A stretch of 64,000 bases of DNA from Mariniphaga sp041687255 (GCA_041687255.1 JAWLCL010000001.1:1-64000), one strand, 5' to 3'. Shown: positions 51,500-61,977, counted from the first letter of the stretch. Notes: generated from the letters alone by a model not told the origin. Program-made: numbers and translations.

Positions 51500-51523
51500 A
51501 TACCTTATAATATATATGGCGTA

Positions 51524-52531
51524 TTATTTTACAGAATCCATGTAAACAATCAGGTCGAGTGCTTTTACTGAATAACCCCACTCGTTATCGTACCATGAAA
51601 CAACTTTTACAAAATTGTCGTTCAGACCGATACCGGCACCTGCATCGAAGATTGAAGTACGTGCATCGCCAAGGAAATCGTTTGATACAACTGCATCTTC
51701 AGTGTATCCGAGTATACCTTTCAGTTCGCCTTCAGAGGCTTCTTTCATGGCAGCGCAGATGGCTTCGTAAGAAGCGCCTTTTTCAAGACGTACGGTAAGG
51801 TCAACAACCGATACGTTTGGAGTTGGCACCCTGAAAGCCATACCGGTAAGTTTACCGTTAAGGCTTGGAATTACTTTACCAACCGCTTTTGCAGCTCCTG
51901 TTGAAGAAGGGATGATGTTCTGACCTGCACCGCGTCCGCCGCGCCAGTCTTTTTTAGAAGGTGCATCAACTGTTTTTTGTGTTGCAGTTGTAGCATGAAC
52001 AGTAGTCATTAAACCTTCAAGAATACCAAATTTATCGTTCAATACTTTGGCAACCGGAGCCAGGCAGTTTGTGGTGCACGATGCATTGGAAACAAAATTC
52101 ATGTCGTTTGTATAGCTGGTGTTGTTAACACCCATAACAAACATCGGGGTGTCGTCTTTCGACGGAGCCGACATGATAACTTTTTTTGCGCCTGCATCAA
52201 GGTGACCCTGTGCCTTTTCTTTTGTCAAAAACAAACCGGTGGATTCCAGTACGTATTCTGCACCTACTTCATTCCACTTCAGGTTGGCAGGATTTGGTTC
52301 ATTTGTGATCCTGATTTTCTGGCCGTTAACTACCAGCATACCGCCATCGGTTGATACTTCACCGTTGAAACGGCCGTGGGTAGAATCGTATTTCAGCATG
52401 TAGGCGATGTAATCAACATCAATAAGATCGTTGATACCTACAACTTCTACGTTTTCATTTGCTACTGCAGCACGGAAAAACAACCGTCCGATGCGGCCAA
52501 AACCATTGATTCCAATTTTAATTTTTGACAT
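51524..52531 (-). CDS. gapA: Glyceraldehyde-3-phosphate dehydrogenase, type I
   Basis: GapA performs the NAD-dependent oxidative phosphorylation step of glycolysis. The N-terminal GINGFGRIGRLFFRA, the active-site SNASCTTNCLAPV (C152), TGMAFRVPTPNVSVVDLT and the C-terminal SWYDNEWGYS are all canonical. Length 335 is normal. Full promoter and terminator are visible, so it is probably a single highly expressed gene. Confidence 0.98.
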   Translation of the reverse strand: MSKIKIGINGFGRIGRLFFRAAVANENVEVVGINDLIDVDYIAYMLKYDSTHGRFNGEVSTDGGMLVVNGQKIRITNEPNPANLKWNEVGAEYVLESTGLFLTKEKAQGHLDAGAKKVIMSAPSKDDTPMFVMGVNNTSYTNDMNFVSNASCTTNCLAPVAKVLNDKFGILEGLMTTVHATTATQKTVDAPSKKDWRGGRGAGQNIIPSSTGAAKAVGKVIPSLNGKLTGMAFRVPTPNVSVVDLTVRLEKGASYEAICAAMKEASEGELKGILGYTEDAVVSNDFLGDARTSIFDAGAGIGLNDNFVKVVSWYDNEWGYSVKALDLIVYMDSVK

Positions 52532-52607
52532 GGTAGAGTAATTTTTAAATTATTATATTGCTTTTGTTTTATTCCTTTCAGGCTTCACCCTGAATTTTAC
52601 TTATATA

Positions 52608-52639
52608 CAAAGTAAGTACATAATTTTTACAGTTTCAAA
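52608..52639 (-). promoter_or_regulatory. Promoter of gapA
   Basis: Read on the minus strand, TTTG (52636-52639), a 20-base spacer and TTACTTTG (52608-52615) match the Bacteroidota consensus except for one base in the -7 box. It implies a leader of about 70 bases. Confidence 0.65.
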
Positions 52640-52938
52640 TTTGAATCTTTTTTTTGAAAGTTCCCTTTTGAACGTTAATGTTAATTTAAAGCGTCACTTT
52701 TTTAAAGTTGTTGTTGTGAAACAAAAACGACCTTCGTTTTTCCTTTTTTCCGCCGCTAATTCATGTGGAGTTGGCTTGTTTTTGAAAAATATTCAATTCT
52801 CAGAGGGGTAATTTCCGGCTAATCTTTTTTTTGTCAAATTATTAAGCGGTTTTTGGGCATTCAAAAAATCGGATCAAATAAATTAACAGTGTTCAAATAG
52901 GACCTTGGACCTCATTTGCTGGAACGAAATTGGAAAGG
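52640..52938. other. Intergenic AT-rich stretch
   Basis: Nothing beyond the gapA promoter edge is recognised here. There are no convincing frames and no strong hairpins. Confidence 0.5.
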
Positions 52939-53199
52939 TTACAATGAATCGCTGAATATTGAAGCCGTAATATCATCAGGCAGATTTTTATTAACTTTTG
53001 CTTCCGGACCGGTAGTCGTTTCATGTTTCTGCTTTCCCTGGTTACCATATGAGTAAGCAGGGCAATTGCAAGTTTTGCACGAATATCCGGTAAGGAGAAC
53101 CAGGAAAAATAAACCTGGTAGTAATTTACATAAAGAAAATCTTTTTATGCGGTCAGATTTTTTCTTTTGAAATCTGCTGATATTGGGTATCATAAGCAT
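52939..53199 (-). CDS. Small putative lipoprotein, Cys-rich motif
   Basis: The 86-residue protein has a basic N-terminus (about 30 residues), a hydrophobic helix (LLPGLFFLVLLTGYS) and then CKTCNCPAYSYG. The first Cys is in a relaxed lipobox, and the CKTCNCPAYS string recurs in small Bacteroidota lipoproteins. The remainder is polar and short. No function is known. The unusually long basic leader makes the exact start doubtful; a later start may be used. It is divergent from the giant surface protein. Confidence 0.55.
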   Translation of the reverse strand: MLMIPNISRFQKKKSDRIKRFSLCKLLPGLFFLVLLTGYSCKTCNCPAYSYGNQGKQKHETTTGPEAKVNKNLPDDITASIFSDSL

Positions 53200-53385
53200 T
53201 GGTTATGTTTAAATTTTATGATTATTTGGAAATAAATTTATTATTAAATCGAAAAATCTTGTCTTTTATTGTCGAAATTTAAGAAATTAAAACTAAAATT
53301 GTAGATTGTTAACATTTTAGCGGACATATGGGCCTAAACCTGTTGATAACAAAGAGGGGAAACACATTATTTATTCGGCAATTCT

Positions 53386-53417
53386 TTTGTTGATTGCTGA
53401 TAATTTTTATAGGTTTG
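53386..53417 (+). promoter_or_regulatory. Promoter of the giant surface protein
   Basis: TTTG at 53386-53389, a 20-base spacer and TAGGTTTG at 53410-53417 match the Bacteroidota consensus exactly. The predicted transcript start (about 53424) gives a 100-base leader that contains the TCAA repeat. Confidence 0.7.
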
Positions 53418-53478
53418 TGAAGTTAAGCAAAAACTTACCATCAGATGACTTAAACAAGTATACAATAAAATATAGATT

Positions 53479-53498
53479 TCAATCAATCAATCAATCAA
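53479..53498 (+). repeat. TCAA tetranucleotide repeat in the leader
   Basis: Five perfect TCAA units lie 26-45 bases before the start codon of the giant surface protein and downstream of its promoter. Length changes by slippage could alter leader structure or translation, but not the reading frame. Confidence 0.75.
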
Positions 53499-53523
53499 TT
53501 AAGTTCAATTAAAAAGAAATGCT

Positions 53524-56500
53524 ATGAGAAAATCTTTTACTTTGCTATTTAGCACATTGGTTTTGCTTTGTGCGTTTGGCTTTTCGTCCCTGGCTCAGGT
53601 GAGCGTGGACGTTCTGTCACCCGCAGATGGTGATCTCAATGTTGCGCCCACAACTACTGAGTTTGTGGTTACTTTTAACCAGGACGTCGCCTTTACCCCC
53701 GATGGTGGCACGTTATGGATTAGAAGAGGTAATAATGTGGTGAAAACTATAGCCCTTGAGGCAGGAAGTCCAAACGCTTCCATTAGTGGCGAGAAGCTGA
53801 CTGTTGTTCCGGGTTTAACTTTCACAGAAGATGAAAATTATTCAATTGGAATTTCAAGCAATGCTATCGTAAATTTTGGTGGCATTGATGAAACTGCCGG
53901 TAATCAGTGGAAATTCTCTATTGGTGATTACACTGCTCCGGTTGTTGAGAATACAGTTCCTAAAGATGATGCTGCCAACGTAGATGTTGATGCCGATAAT
54001 TTCGCGCTGCAGGTAGTATTTGATGATGCAGTTGATGCCGTAACTGGTAAAAGAGTGTGGTTGTACAGAGCCGACGGTACCATTGTTGATATTATTACAC
54101 TTACTAAAAGCGACACTTACAACACTACCGTTACTATTGACATCAATCCCACACTGAGGAGTGAGTTGACAAATTATTACGTTAATATTGAAAAGGGTGC
54201 TTTTGTAAATGAAAATAAAGTTGAATTTGCAGGCATTATGGACAATACCACCTGGACGTTTACTTCCAGGGACTATACAGCTCCTTTTGTTGTAGGTGAC
54301 ATCGTTGTTGATGCCGATTATGACGCTGCAACACTTGAAGTTACCATAAGTGAGCCGGGTTCTGTATGGTACAAACAAACTACTGATGAGCCAACAACTC
54401 CGGTAAGCACAACTGATGGTTACACCAATGTTGATGCCGGTGACGATAATGTTGCTACAATAACACTGGATGGCCTTACGGAAGATACAAAATATACAGT
54501 ATATGTTGTAGCTCAGAATGCTGACGGCGATCAACAGACAAAAGCTACCAAGGTTGAATTCACTACACTGGATAACATTGCTCCAACAGCTGATATTGAC
54601 AGCAGGGATACTGTTGTCATAGATAATGTTACTGTTGGTCTGGAACTTACATTTAATGAGAAAGTTCAGCCAGGTACAGGTGATCTTCTTGTTAAAGATG
54701 CAGGCAACGGAACTGTACGTACTGTCCCCGCGTCAGAATTGACATTTGTTGAAGGTGAAACTGACGGAACATGGGTAATGGTTGCCAGTTTCGAAGGGTT
54801 AACTGATGAGTTGAGTGAAAAAGAATTCTTTGTAATCATTCCCGATGGTTACGTTAAAGATATGTCGGACAATGCATATGACAGTGATTTCACTGGAGTT
54901 GATAGCTGGACGTTTGTTTCATCCGATCATACTGCTCCTGAAGTAACTGTTACTGTTGACGATGACGTGCCTGCAGCAGACAACGATATTTTAGTTAATT
55001 TTTCAGATGATGTACAGCTAATTAACGGACTTGATATGCCGGTTGACGGGGATGAAGGTGACTGGTTTGATTATATTGCTCTTGAACAAAATAATAACGT
55101 TGTTCCTTTCACGGCAAATTATGCTGACAGCACGATTACCATTACTCCCGGTGAAAGCCTTCAGGCAAATACAACTTATGTTGTTAAAATCAGGGGTAAT
55201 GTATTTGAAGATGATAATGGTAACGCATTCAGCGCTGTTCACACTTCATATGAAGTAACAACCAAGAACTTCAGCGATGCAACCATCGCTTTATTGCCTG
55301 ACGGTTCAGCAACAGTGGCAGAAGGATTTAAGCCTACGATTACTTTCTCAAAAGAGCCTTATATTGACGGAGATGCTCCGGTTGCTGTTACTGTAGAAGA
55401 TGTTAAAGCTTTAATTACATTAAAAGAAACTGATTCATCAGGTGATGATGTAGCATTCGATATTGAATGGGATGCAGCTACTTATACAGTCACTGTTGTT
55501 CCAACTGAAGCGTTGTCAAGCGAAGGTGTTTATTATTTTGATTTTAACGCCGCTACAGTGGTAGATGTTAATGGTGTTAAATTTGATGATCCTTCAGCCG
55601 TTACATTTACAATGGTTGATTACATTGCACCAACTGTAAAATACAGCCACAGCGGAACTGTTGAAGATAAAGCACCTGCTGATCCTTTAACACTTCAGTT
55701 CAGCGAAACGGTTACCATTTCCGGCACGTTGAAAAATAATATCATTTTCAGGCAGAACGGACTTAATGGTGAACCGCTTGATTTTACTGTAAACTGGGAT
55801 GCTACTTACGACACTTTACTGGTAATTCAACCTGCAATGCAGCTTGAGGAAGATTCAGTATATTTCTATGGTATAGGAGCAGGAGTTGCTTCAGATGGTG
55901 TTAATACCAACGAAACTGATTTCTTCTCTACATTTACTTACTCTCCCGCAGAAACTGTTCCCGGTGGAGTGTTGGTAGCTGATGGCGGATATAATCCTGC
56001 AATTGGTGCAACCGATGTAAAAGTAAACAGCACCGATCAATTGGTTGCTAAACTTACATTCAGTGAGGCAGTAAAAGTCAATCCGGTTATGCCCGACGAT
56101 AATGATGCAGTTCTTTATCTTGTGGGAACGGATACCGATACCGAAGTTGCAAGGGTTTCAATCTCAGGTCTTGATGTTCAGGGAAGTGTATTAACACTTA
56201 CTTTCGCTGATACTGATGCAACTGCACCGTTACTGGTTTCGGAAGGTAAATATTATATTACAGTTGATAAAGATGTTATTGTTGCCAATGACAATAACAC
56301 AAAAACATTTGCAGGAGTTGACGCTGAAAAATGGTCGTTCACTGCTGCTGATATTGATCTGCCGGTGTTAACAGCTGTTTCACCTAAGGGTGATGATTTG
56401 GCTGAACTCAACGAAGATTTGGTTATCAGTTCAGATGATGCAGTTTCAGCGGGAACCGGTAATATAACAATTGCTGCCGGTGACGATGGTGACGTTGATG

Positions 56501-59500
56501 TTAAAACCATCGCTGTTTCTGAAGAAATGATCGATGGTAAAACAATTACAGTATCTCACGAAGGTCTGACTCAGTACAATACTGAATACACTGTTACTGT
56601 TCCTGCCGATGCTTTTGAAGATGAAGGCGGAAATGGTAATGAAGAACTTACCTGGACATTTACTACAGTGGCAAACACTGCGCCTACATTCGTGTTGGAG
56701 CCTGCTCACAACGATGACTTGGTTGATGTAACCACAACTGAATTTACAATCACCTTCTCTGAAGAAATGCAGAAAGGTCCGAATGGAAAACGTGCATATC
56801 TATACCAGGTGGTTGGTGATGTTGACGGATCAGGAAATACTGAAACCAACGATGTAGAGCTTGGCTATGTTTATGTAGAGCAGGGTGGTGTTACTCTTGA
56901 CAGCAATGTGGTAACTCTCGATTTCAATGCTGCTCTGGCAGCCGACAATGACTACTACATTGTTGTTGAGCAAGGTATGTTTGAAGATGTTGCAGAACCG
57001 GAATCTCAGGTTGCAGTATTTGCCGGCATCACTGCAGGTAAGTGGATGTTCTACACCTACGACAAAACAGCTCCGACATGGACAGTTGATTACGTCAAAT
57101 TGGGTGGAGGTATGGACATTAACAGCGACATTATCATTACTTTCTCTAAACCTGTTGATGATAATGGTACTGCAATTACCAGCGCACAGTTGGCAAATTT
57201 GATCACACTTGAAGTTGGCTCAACAAATATCGTATTCTCAGGGACTATAAATGAAGATAAAACTGTTGTTGTACTTGATAACAGCTCGTTTGTTCCTGCA
57301 CTGAGCACAATTGACAACTATTCAAATATGGCTGTTACTGTGACTATCGATGGTACTATTCAGGGAGTGGATAATGATCTTCCAGTTGAAACAGTAACAA
57401 AAACTTTCAATATAGCTGACTACACAGCTCCTTCAATAACTTCAGTAACTGAAGGAACAGTTGGTGGCGACCAGTTTGAATTTGTCGTAACTGCCAATGA
57501 AGACGGTACTATTTACTGGCTGGTAAAAGAAGGTGCAGCTGAAACAGTTACTGCTGCTGAAGTTATGGCAGGTGACACCATTGAAAATTACACGGCAGAT
57601 GAAGATGAAACTGTCACGGTAACAGGTGTTGAATCAGAAACTCAATATACTGTATACGCAGTTGCAGTTGATGCAAACGATAATGTATCAACAGTAAATT
57701 CATCATTGAGTGTAACTACTATAGATATTACTGCACCTGTAATCGCAGGAGAATTACCTTCTGTTTTTGAAGTTGATAATGCAGGTCTTGGAACATTGCT
57801 TCTGGTTTTCAGTGAAGAAGTTGAACTTCCTGCTGATGGCGCAACTGCTGTAATCCGTAAAGCTGACACTTACCAGCTTGTTGGTGAAGTCGGTTTAGCC
57901 GAAGGTACAAATGTGGATGAGCTGGTTATTAATTTCGATGTTACATCGTTTGATGACAGCCAGGAATTTGTTATTGAAATCGCAGAAGGTCTTGTAGCTG
58001 ATACTACAGGAAATACATGGGCCGGACAAATGGGTCTTGGCGATGATGCATGGGTTGTTGGATTGCCCGACCGTACTCCTGCTGAATTGATATCAGTTGT
58101 TCCGGATATTGCTACCGATACATTGATAGCTTTAGATGAGGTGTTTACACTAACCTTCAATGAAGAAGTTAAACTTACTGATAACTTTACAATTGAAATT
58201 AAGTATGTTGATGCCAGTGATAGTGATACAGACAATTGGGAATTGTTTGAATTAATTGAAGCTTCCGGAGTTACCGTCGACAGCAATGTTGTTACAATCG
58301 ATTTCGAGCGTGAATTTGATTATTCAACTGATTATCTGTTAACAGTTGCCTACTGGTCGTTCGAAGATATGGCTGGAAACGGATTCAGATACCTTCACAA
58401 AGTTGATGAACTAGGCAATGATGTTTACAGAACATACTTCTCAAAAGTATTCACTACAGTAGATGAGGCTGATGTGACAGCTCCTGTTGCTACTTTCAGT
58501 CCTGCTGACGGTGATACAATTAAAGATGTTACCACTCCATTGACAATCACATTCGATGAAGCGATTGTTATGGGTGATGGTTCAGCAATCGATGAATATG
58601 ATTTGGATACCCTGGTATACTTTACCAGCGGCGGTACAGATCTTGCACATGAAGCTGCCATTGATGCAACAGAAAAGATAATTACAATAACTCCGGCAAG
58701 CAATCTTGTAAAAGGAGAAGAGTATACTTATGGTTTTGCTGCTGCATTTGCTGATGCTGCCGAAAATGAAGTTGCAGCAGGTGAAGCAACATTTGTTGTA
58801 GCTACCGATGCAGTTGATCCGGTTTACATTACATTTGATCCGGATAACGAAATCGATACGAAGGCAACTGTAATTCCTGTTGATCAGACATTCCGCATTA
58901 CTTTCAACGGTAAACTTTATACCTATGATGATCTTGATGGATCAAATAATAACATTGCTATTTTAGATGATCATATAGAAGGTCCTGAAAATGTTGATGG
59001 TGGAGGTGCTGTTACTTTAACTCAGGGAGATAGTTATGTTTCATTCTCTGCCGAGATTGTATCATGGACAGATGACGAAACCATTATTGAAATAACTCCT
59101 GCCGAAGTTTTGGATAGCGAGACTGGTTATACTTTATCAGTAGTTGCCAATAAACTTCAGTTTGGAGTAGGAAATGCATTTGTTCTTACTGCTGACCGTG
59201 TTGAAGCCAACGAATATGTTACTGTAGACGTAGTTGATCCATTAGCAGTAGATTACGATCCTAAAAATGGAAAAGTTGTTGGAAGAGCATCTACAATCTC
59301 AATTGTGTTTAATGAGTTGGTAAAAGCAGGTACGGGTACAATTGAAATCCGCGAGGCATTTGGTGAAGTTGCATTAACTGTTGATGCTTCCACACTTGAA
59401 GTAACTGATAAGACAGTAGAAATTACTGATTTAACCGAACTTGAAGATGGACAGGAGTATTTCGTTCTGATTCCTGAAGGCGCTATTACCGATACTACAG

Positions 59501-61080
59501 GGAATGCATGGGCAGGATTAACACAAGAAGATGAGTGGTATTTCTCAGTTAGTGACGACTTGTCAGCACCTGCTGTAACAGAATTTGCTCCTGAAGGAAG
59601 GAATATACCTATGGAAACTGAACTGGCAATAACCTTTGACCGTCCTGTAAATGTTGTAACCGACGGTAACGGATTCATTGCAGTTTATGATGAAGAAGGT
59701 GTTGCCGTTCAGCTGATACGAGCTTCTGATGCATTGTTCACAGTTAACGGATCAGAAGTTACTATTGATATAGATAATGATCTGTTAAAACCTGGTGGAA
59801 AGTATTTTGTTGAAGTAGCTGCCGGAACTTTTGTTTCACAGGCTAACGATACACTTTTCAATACAGCTGTTAACAGGAACTTGTGGTCATTCACCATGGA
59901 GATTAATATTGAACCCAAAAATCCGGTTCTTACTCCTGCTGATGATGCCACTGATGTTCCGTTGAATACTGTTGCTTCTATGGAATTCAACGTGGAAGTA
60001 AAAGCCGGAACAGGTGAAATTACGCTGCGTCTTGGTGGTGATGGAAGCGTTGTACATGCTTTTGATGTAACAAGCGAAGAAGTAGTATTTGACAGCACAA
60101 TGGTTTACTTCAGCCTTGAAGGGTTGTTGGATATAGCTACCGATTACTACATTATAGTACCTGAGGGTGCCATTACAAACATCAGCGAACAGCCGAAAGT
60201 TTTTGCCGGCCTGGAACAGATGTCAAGCTGGAACTTCACAACTACTGCTGATGCATACATAGATGCAGCCATTGCCGACGTTCAGGGAACGGAAGCAGTT
60301 TCACCAATGGTAGATGATATGGTGCGGATAGCCGGTACAATTACTGCCGTTGCCGATACAGGATTCTTCGTACAGGATGCCAATGCTGCATGGAGCGGTG
60401 TTTGGGTAGAATTTGCCGACTTAACTGAACTTGCAGTGGGTGATGGCGTAACTGTTACAGGTGTGGTTGCTGAGGTAGACAATGTAACTACAATAGTTGC
60501 AGATGATGTAACTGTTGGCGAGGCTACACTGGAAGTTGAGGCAATAGTACTTGATGCTCCTTCTGCAGTGCAGGATGAAATGTACGAAAGTGTTCTTGTT
60601 TTTGTTGGAGGCGCCGGTACAAGTGGTGTTGATGACAACGGACAGTTCGAAATATTCTATGAACTGAACGATAGTGCAATGGTAAACAACTGGATTTATG
60701 CTACTCCGGCTGATTCAATTATAGCAGGTAACTACTATGATGTAACCGGTGTTGTTAACGGAGCACAGGATGCTTATACACTTGAACCAAGAATGGTAGA
60801 AGATATCGTTGATATAACTAAACTCACTCCGGCAATTATTGTTCCGGAAGAAACAGTTAAATTCAACATCTATCCGAATCCTTTCAATGAAGGAATCAAT
60901 ATCGATAACCATGATAAACTGACCAGGATTATTATTACTAACATTGCCGGTCAAAGGGTAATGGATGTACAGTATCCTGAACGTAGAATTAACACATCTA
61001 ACCTTGTTAGCGGTGTATACGTTATCAGTCTATACTCTGAAGAGGGAATGGTCAAATCAGATAGGATTGTTAAAAGGTAA
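53524..61080 (+). CDS. Giant Ig-like repeat surface protein with T9SS sorting domain
   Basis: The 2518-residue protein opens with a signal peptide (cleaved after FGFSSLAQ, about 25). I count about 19 modules of roughly 110-130 residues. Most look like SbsA-type (Big_5) Ig-like domains, each with a start such as DYTAPVVENTVP and a strand like LQVVFDDAV. Modules 3 and 12 instead resemble FN3/chitobiase-like folds (GSVWYKQTTDEPTTP; GTIYWLVKEGAAET). Near 2250-2430 lies an OB-fold-like region (VRIAGTITAVADTGFFVQD). The end (FNIYPNPFNEGINI … GVYVISLYSEEGMVKSDRIVKR, about 75 residues) is a type A T9SS sorting signal. The protein is very acidic and Thr/Val-rich. It is probably a long cell-surface adhesin or structural fibre; no catalytic domain is seen. 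Confidence 0.92.
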   Translation: MRKSFTLLFSTLVLLCAFGFSSLAQVSVDVLSPADGDLNVAPTTTEFVVTFNQDVAFTPDGGTLWIRRGNNVVKTIALEAGSPNASISGEKLTVVPGLTFTEDENYSIGISSNAIVNFGGIDETAGNQWKFSIGDYTAPVVENTVPKDDAANVDVDADNFALQVVFDDAVDAVTGKRVWLYRADGTIVDIITLTKSDTYNTTVTIDINPTLRSELTNYYVNIEKGAFVNENKVEFAGIMDNTTWTFTSRDYTAPFVVGDIVVDADYDAATLEVTISEPGSVWYKQTTDEPTTPVSTTDGYTNVDAGDDNVATITLDGLTEDTKYTVYVVAQNADGDQQTKATKVEFTTLDNIAPTADIDSRDTVVIDNVTVGLELTFNEKVQPGTGDLLVKDAGNGTVRTVPASELTFVEGETDGTWVMVASFEGLTDELSEKEFFVIIPDGYVKDMSDNAYDSDFTGVDSWTFVSSDHTAPEVTVTVDDDVPAADNDILVNFSDDVQLINGLDMPVDGDEGDWFDYIALEQNNNVVPFTANYADSTITITPGESLQANTTYVVKIRGNVFEDDNGNAFSAVHTSYEVTTKNFSDATIALLPDGSATVAEGFKPTITFSKEPYIDGDAPVAVTVEDVKALITLKETDSSGDDVAFDIEWDAATYTVTVVPTEALSSEGVYYFDFNAATVVDVNGVKFDDPSAVTFTMVDYIAPTVKYSHSGTVEDKAPADPLTLQFSETVTISGTLKNNIIFRQNGLNGEPLDFTVNWDATYDTLLVIQPAMQLEEDSVYFYGIGAGVASDGVNTNETDFFSTFTYSPAETVPGGVLVADGGYNPAIGATDVKVNSTDQLVAKLTFSEAVKVNPVMPDDNDAVLYLVGTDTDTEVARVSISGLDVQGSVLTLTFADTDATAPLLVSEGKYYITVDKDVIVANDNNTKTFAGVDAEKWSFTAADIDLPVLTAVSPKGDDLAELNEDLVISSDDAVSAGTGNITIAAGDDGDVDVKTIAVSEEMIDGKTITVSHEGLTQYNTEYTVTVPADAFEDEGGNGNEELTWTFTTVANTAPTFVLEPAHNDDLVDVTTTEFTITFSEEMQKGPNGKRAYLYQVVGDVDGSGNTETNDVELGYVYVEQGGVTLDSNVVTLDFNAALAADNDYYIVVEQGMFEDVAEPESQVAVFAGITAGKWMFYTYDKTAPTWTVDYVKLGGGMDINSDIIITFSKPVDDNGTAITSAQLANLITLEVGSTNIVFSGTINEDKTVVVLDNSSFVPALSTIDNYSNMAVTVTIDGTIQGVDNDLPVETVTKTFNIADYTAPSITSVTEGTVGGDQFEFVVTANEDGTIYWLVKEGAAETVTAAEVMAGDTIENYTADEDETVTVTGVESETQYTVYAVAVDANDNVSTVNSSLSVTTIDITAPVIAGELPSVFEVDNAGLGTLLLVFSEEVELPADGATAVIRKADTYQLVGEVGLAEGTNVDELVINFDVTSFDDSQEFVIEIAEGLVADTTGNTWAGQMGLGDDAWVVGLPDRTPAELISVVPDIATDTLIALDEVFTLTFNEEVKLTDNFTIEIKYVDASDSDTDNWELFELIEASGVTVDSNVVTIDFEREFDYSTDYLLTVAYWSFEDMAGNGFRYLHKVDELGNDVYRTYFSKVFTTVDEADVTAPVATFSPADGDTIKDVTTPLTITFDEAIVMGDGSAIDEYDLDTLVYFTSGGTDLAHEAAIDATEKIITITPASNLVKGEEYTYGFAAAFADAAENEVAAGEATFVVATDAVDPVYITFDPDNEIDTKATVIPVDQTFRITFNGKLYTYDDLDGSNNNIAILDDHIEGPENVDGGGAVTLTQGDSYVSFSAEIVSWTDDETIIEITPAEVLDSETGYTLSVVANKLQFGVGNAFVLTADRVEANEYVTVDVVDPLAVDYDPKNGKVVGRASTISIVFNELVKAGTGTIEIREAFGEVALTVDASTLEVTDKTVEITDLTELEDGQEYFVLIPEGAITDTTGNAWAGLTQEDEWYFSVSDDLSAPAVTEFAPEGRNIPMETELAITFDRPVNVVTDGNGFIAVYDEEGVAVQLIRASDALFTVNGSEVTIDIDNDLLKPGGKYFVEVAAGTFVSQANDTLFNTAVNRNLWSFTMEINIEPKNPVLTPADDATDVPLNTVASMEFNVEVKAGTGEITLRLGGDGSVVHAFDVTSEEVVFDSTMVYFSLEGLLDIATDYYIIVPEGAITNISEQPKVFAGLEQMSSWNFTTTADAYIDAAIADVQGTEAVSPMVDDMVRIAGTITAVADTGFFVQDANAAWSGVWVEFADLTELAVGDGVTVTGVVAEVDNVTTIVADDVTVGEATLEVEAIVLDAPSAVQDEMYESVLVFVGGAGTSGVDDNGQFEIFYELNDSAMVNNWIYATPADSIIAGNYYDVTGVVNGAQDAYTLEPRMVEDIVDITKLTPAIIVPEETVKFNIYPNPFNEGINIDNHDKLTRIIITNIAGQRVMDVQYPERRINTSNLVSGVYVISLYSEEGMVKSDRIVKR

Positions 61081-61103
61081 TACCGAATTGATTGATTAAG
61101 AGA

Positions 61104-61131
61104 GGGGAAGTGCAAGCTTCCCCTTTTTTTT
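61104..61131 (+). terminator. Terminator of the giant surface protein gene
   Basis: GGGGAAG (61104-61110) pairs with CTTCCCC (61117-61123) around TGCAAG and is followed by eight Ts. Confidence 0.88.
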
Positions 61132-61179
61132 GCTTCCAACTTTGACCATAAATAAAGGATAAATGGGTTCGGGGAATGC

Positions 61180-61210
61180 TTTTAAAGCACTGCCAAATTC
61201 ATTACTTTTG
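61180..61210 (+). promoter_or_regulatory. Candidate promoter of the nitroreductase gene
   Basis: TACTTTTG (61203-61210) matches TAnnTTTG; TTTT at 61180-61183, 19 bases upstream, is a partial -33 element. The start codon is 26 bases downstream. Confidence 0.5.
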
Positions 61211-61236
61211 CAGGTGTATCAAATTTAGTTATCGTC

Positions 61237-61977
61237 ATGGAACTTTTGAACAACCACGTTACCATCCGTAAGTTTTCCGACAAGTCTATTGAGCCTGTTT
61301 TGCTCAATGAAATCCTTTATTCCGGAACACGTGCATCCACCACCGGAAACATGCAAACCTACAGCGTTATTGTTACGCGTGAGGAGGAAAGAAGAAGGCG
61401 GCTTGCTCCATATCACTTTAATCAACCTGTGGTTACCAGCGCTCCTGTATTGATGACATTTGCAGCCGATTTTAACCGTTTTTCCAAATGGTGCAGGATG
61501 AATAAGGCAGAACCGGGTTATGCCAATTTTCTGTCGTTTTTTACAGCAGCAATCGATGCTTTATTAGTAGCGCAAAATGTTTGCATTGCTGCAGAAAACA
61601 GGGGAATTGGCATTTGCTACCTTGGAACTACAACCTACAATGCAGAGGAGATAATCAGGGAACTTAACATGCCACAGTTAACCTTTCCTGTAACTACAGT
61701 CGCTATGGGGTATCCTGATGAGCAGCCGGAACTTACCGACAGATTGCCAATGGAGGGTATTGTACATGATGAAAGTTACAGCGACTATACGGAAGAGAAG
61801 ATAAGGGACCTTTATGCGTATAAGGAAAATTTGGAGGAAATGAAACGTTTCGTGAAGGAAAACAATAAGGAAACCCTTGCCCAGGTATATACCGATGTGC
61901 GGTATAAGAAGGCCGACAATGAGTTTTTCTCTGAAAAGATGCTTAATACCATTAGAAAGCAGGGGTTCGCATTCTGA
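61237..61977 (+). CDS. Nitroreductase-family flavoprotein
   Basis: The 246-residue protein shows the NfsA-type FMN/NAD(P)H site: TIRKFSDKSIEP at the N-terminus, SGTRASTTGNMQTYSV for FMN, IDALLVAQNVCIAAENRGIGICYLG in the centre, and VTTVAMGYPDE. Family members reduce nitroaromatics, flavins or quinones; the natural substrate here is unknown. It ends two bases before the response-regulator stop codon on the other strand. Confidence 0.88.
   Translation: MELLNNHVTIRKFSDKSIEPVLLNEILYSGTRASTTGNMQTYSVIVTREEERRRRLAPYHFNQPVVTSAPVLMTFAADFNRFSKWCRMNKAEPGYANFLSFFTAAIDALLVAQNVCIAAENRGIGICYLGTTTYNAEEIIRELNMPQLTFPVTTVAMGYPDEQPELTDRLPMEGIVHDESYSDYTEEKIRDLYAYKENLEEMKRFVKENNKETLAQVYTDVRYKKADNEFFSEKMLNTIRKQGFAF

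Noticed and set aside
51311..51571. 86-residue plus-strand frame
   Set aside because: It runs through the gapA terminator and into gapA, so it is most likely chance.
53479..53498. TCAA repeat considered as part of a CRISPR or attachment site
   Set aside because: Only a simple tetranucleotide repeat without spacers, and no integrase gene is near.
53854..54534. 226-residue minus-strand frame inside the giant surface gene
   Set aside because: Antisense of repeat modules; low-complexity Cys/Ile/Asn composition follows from the sense codons.
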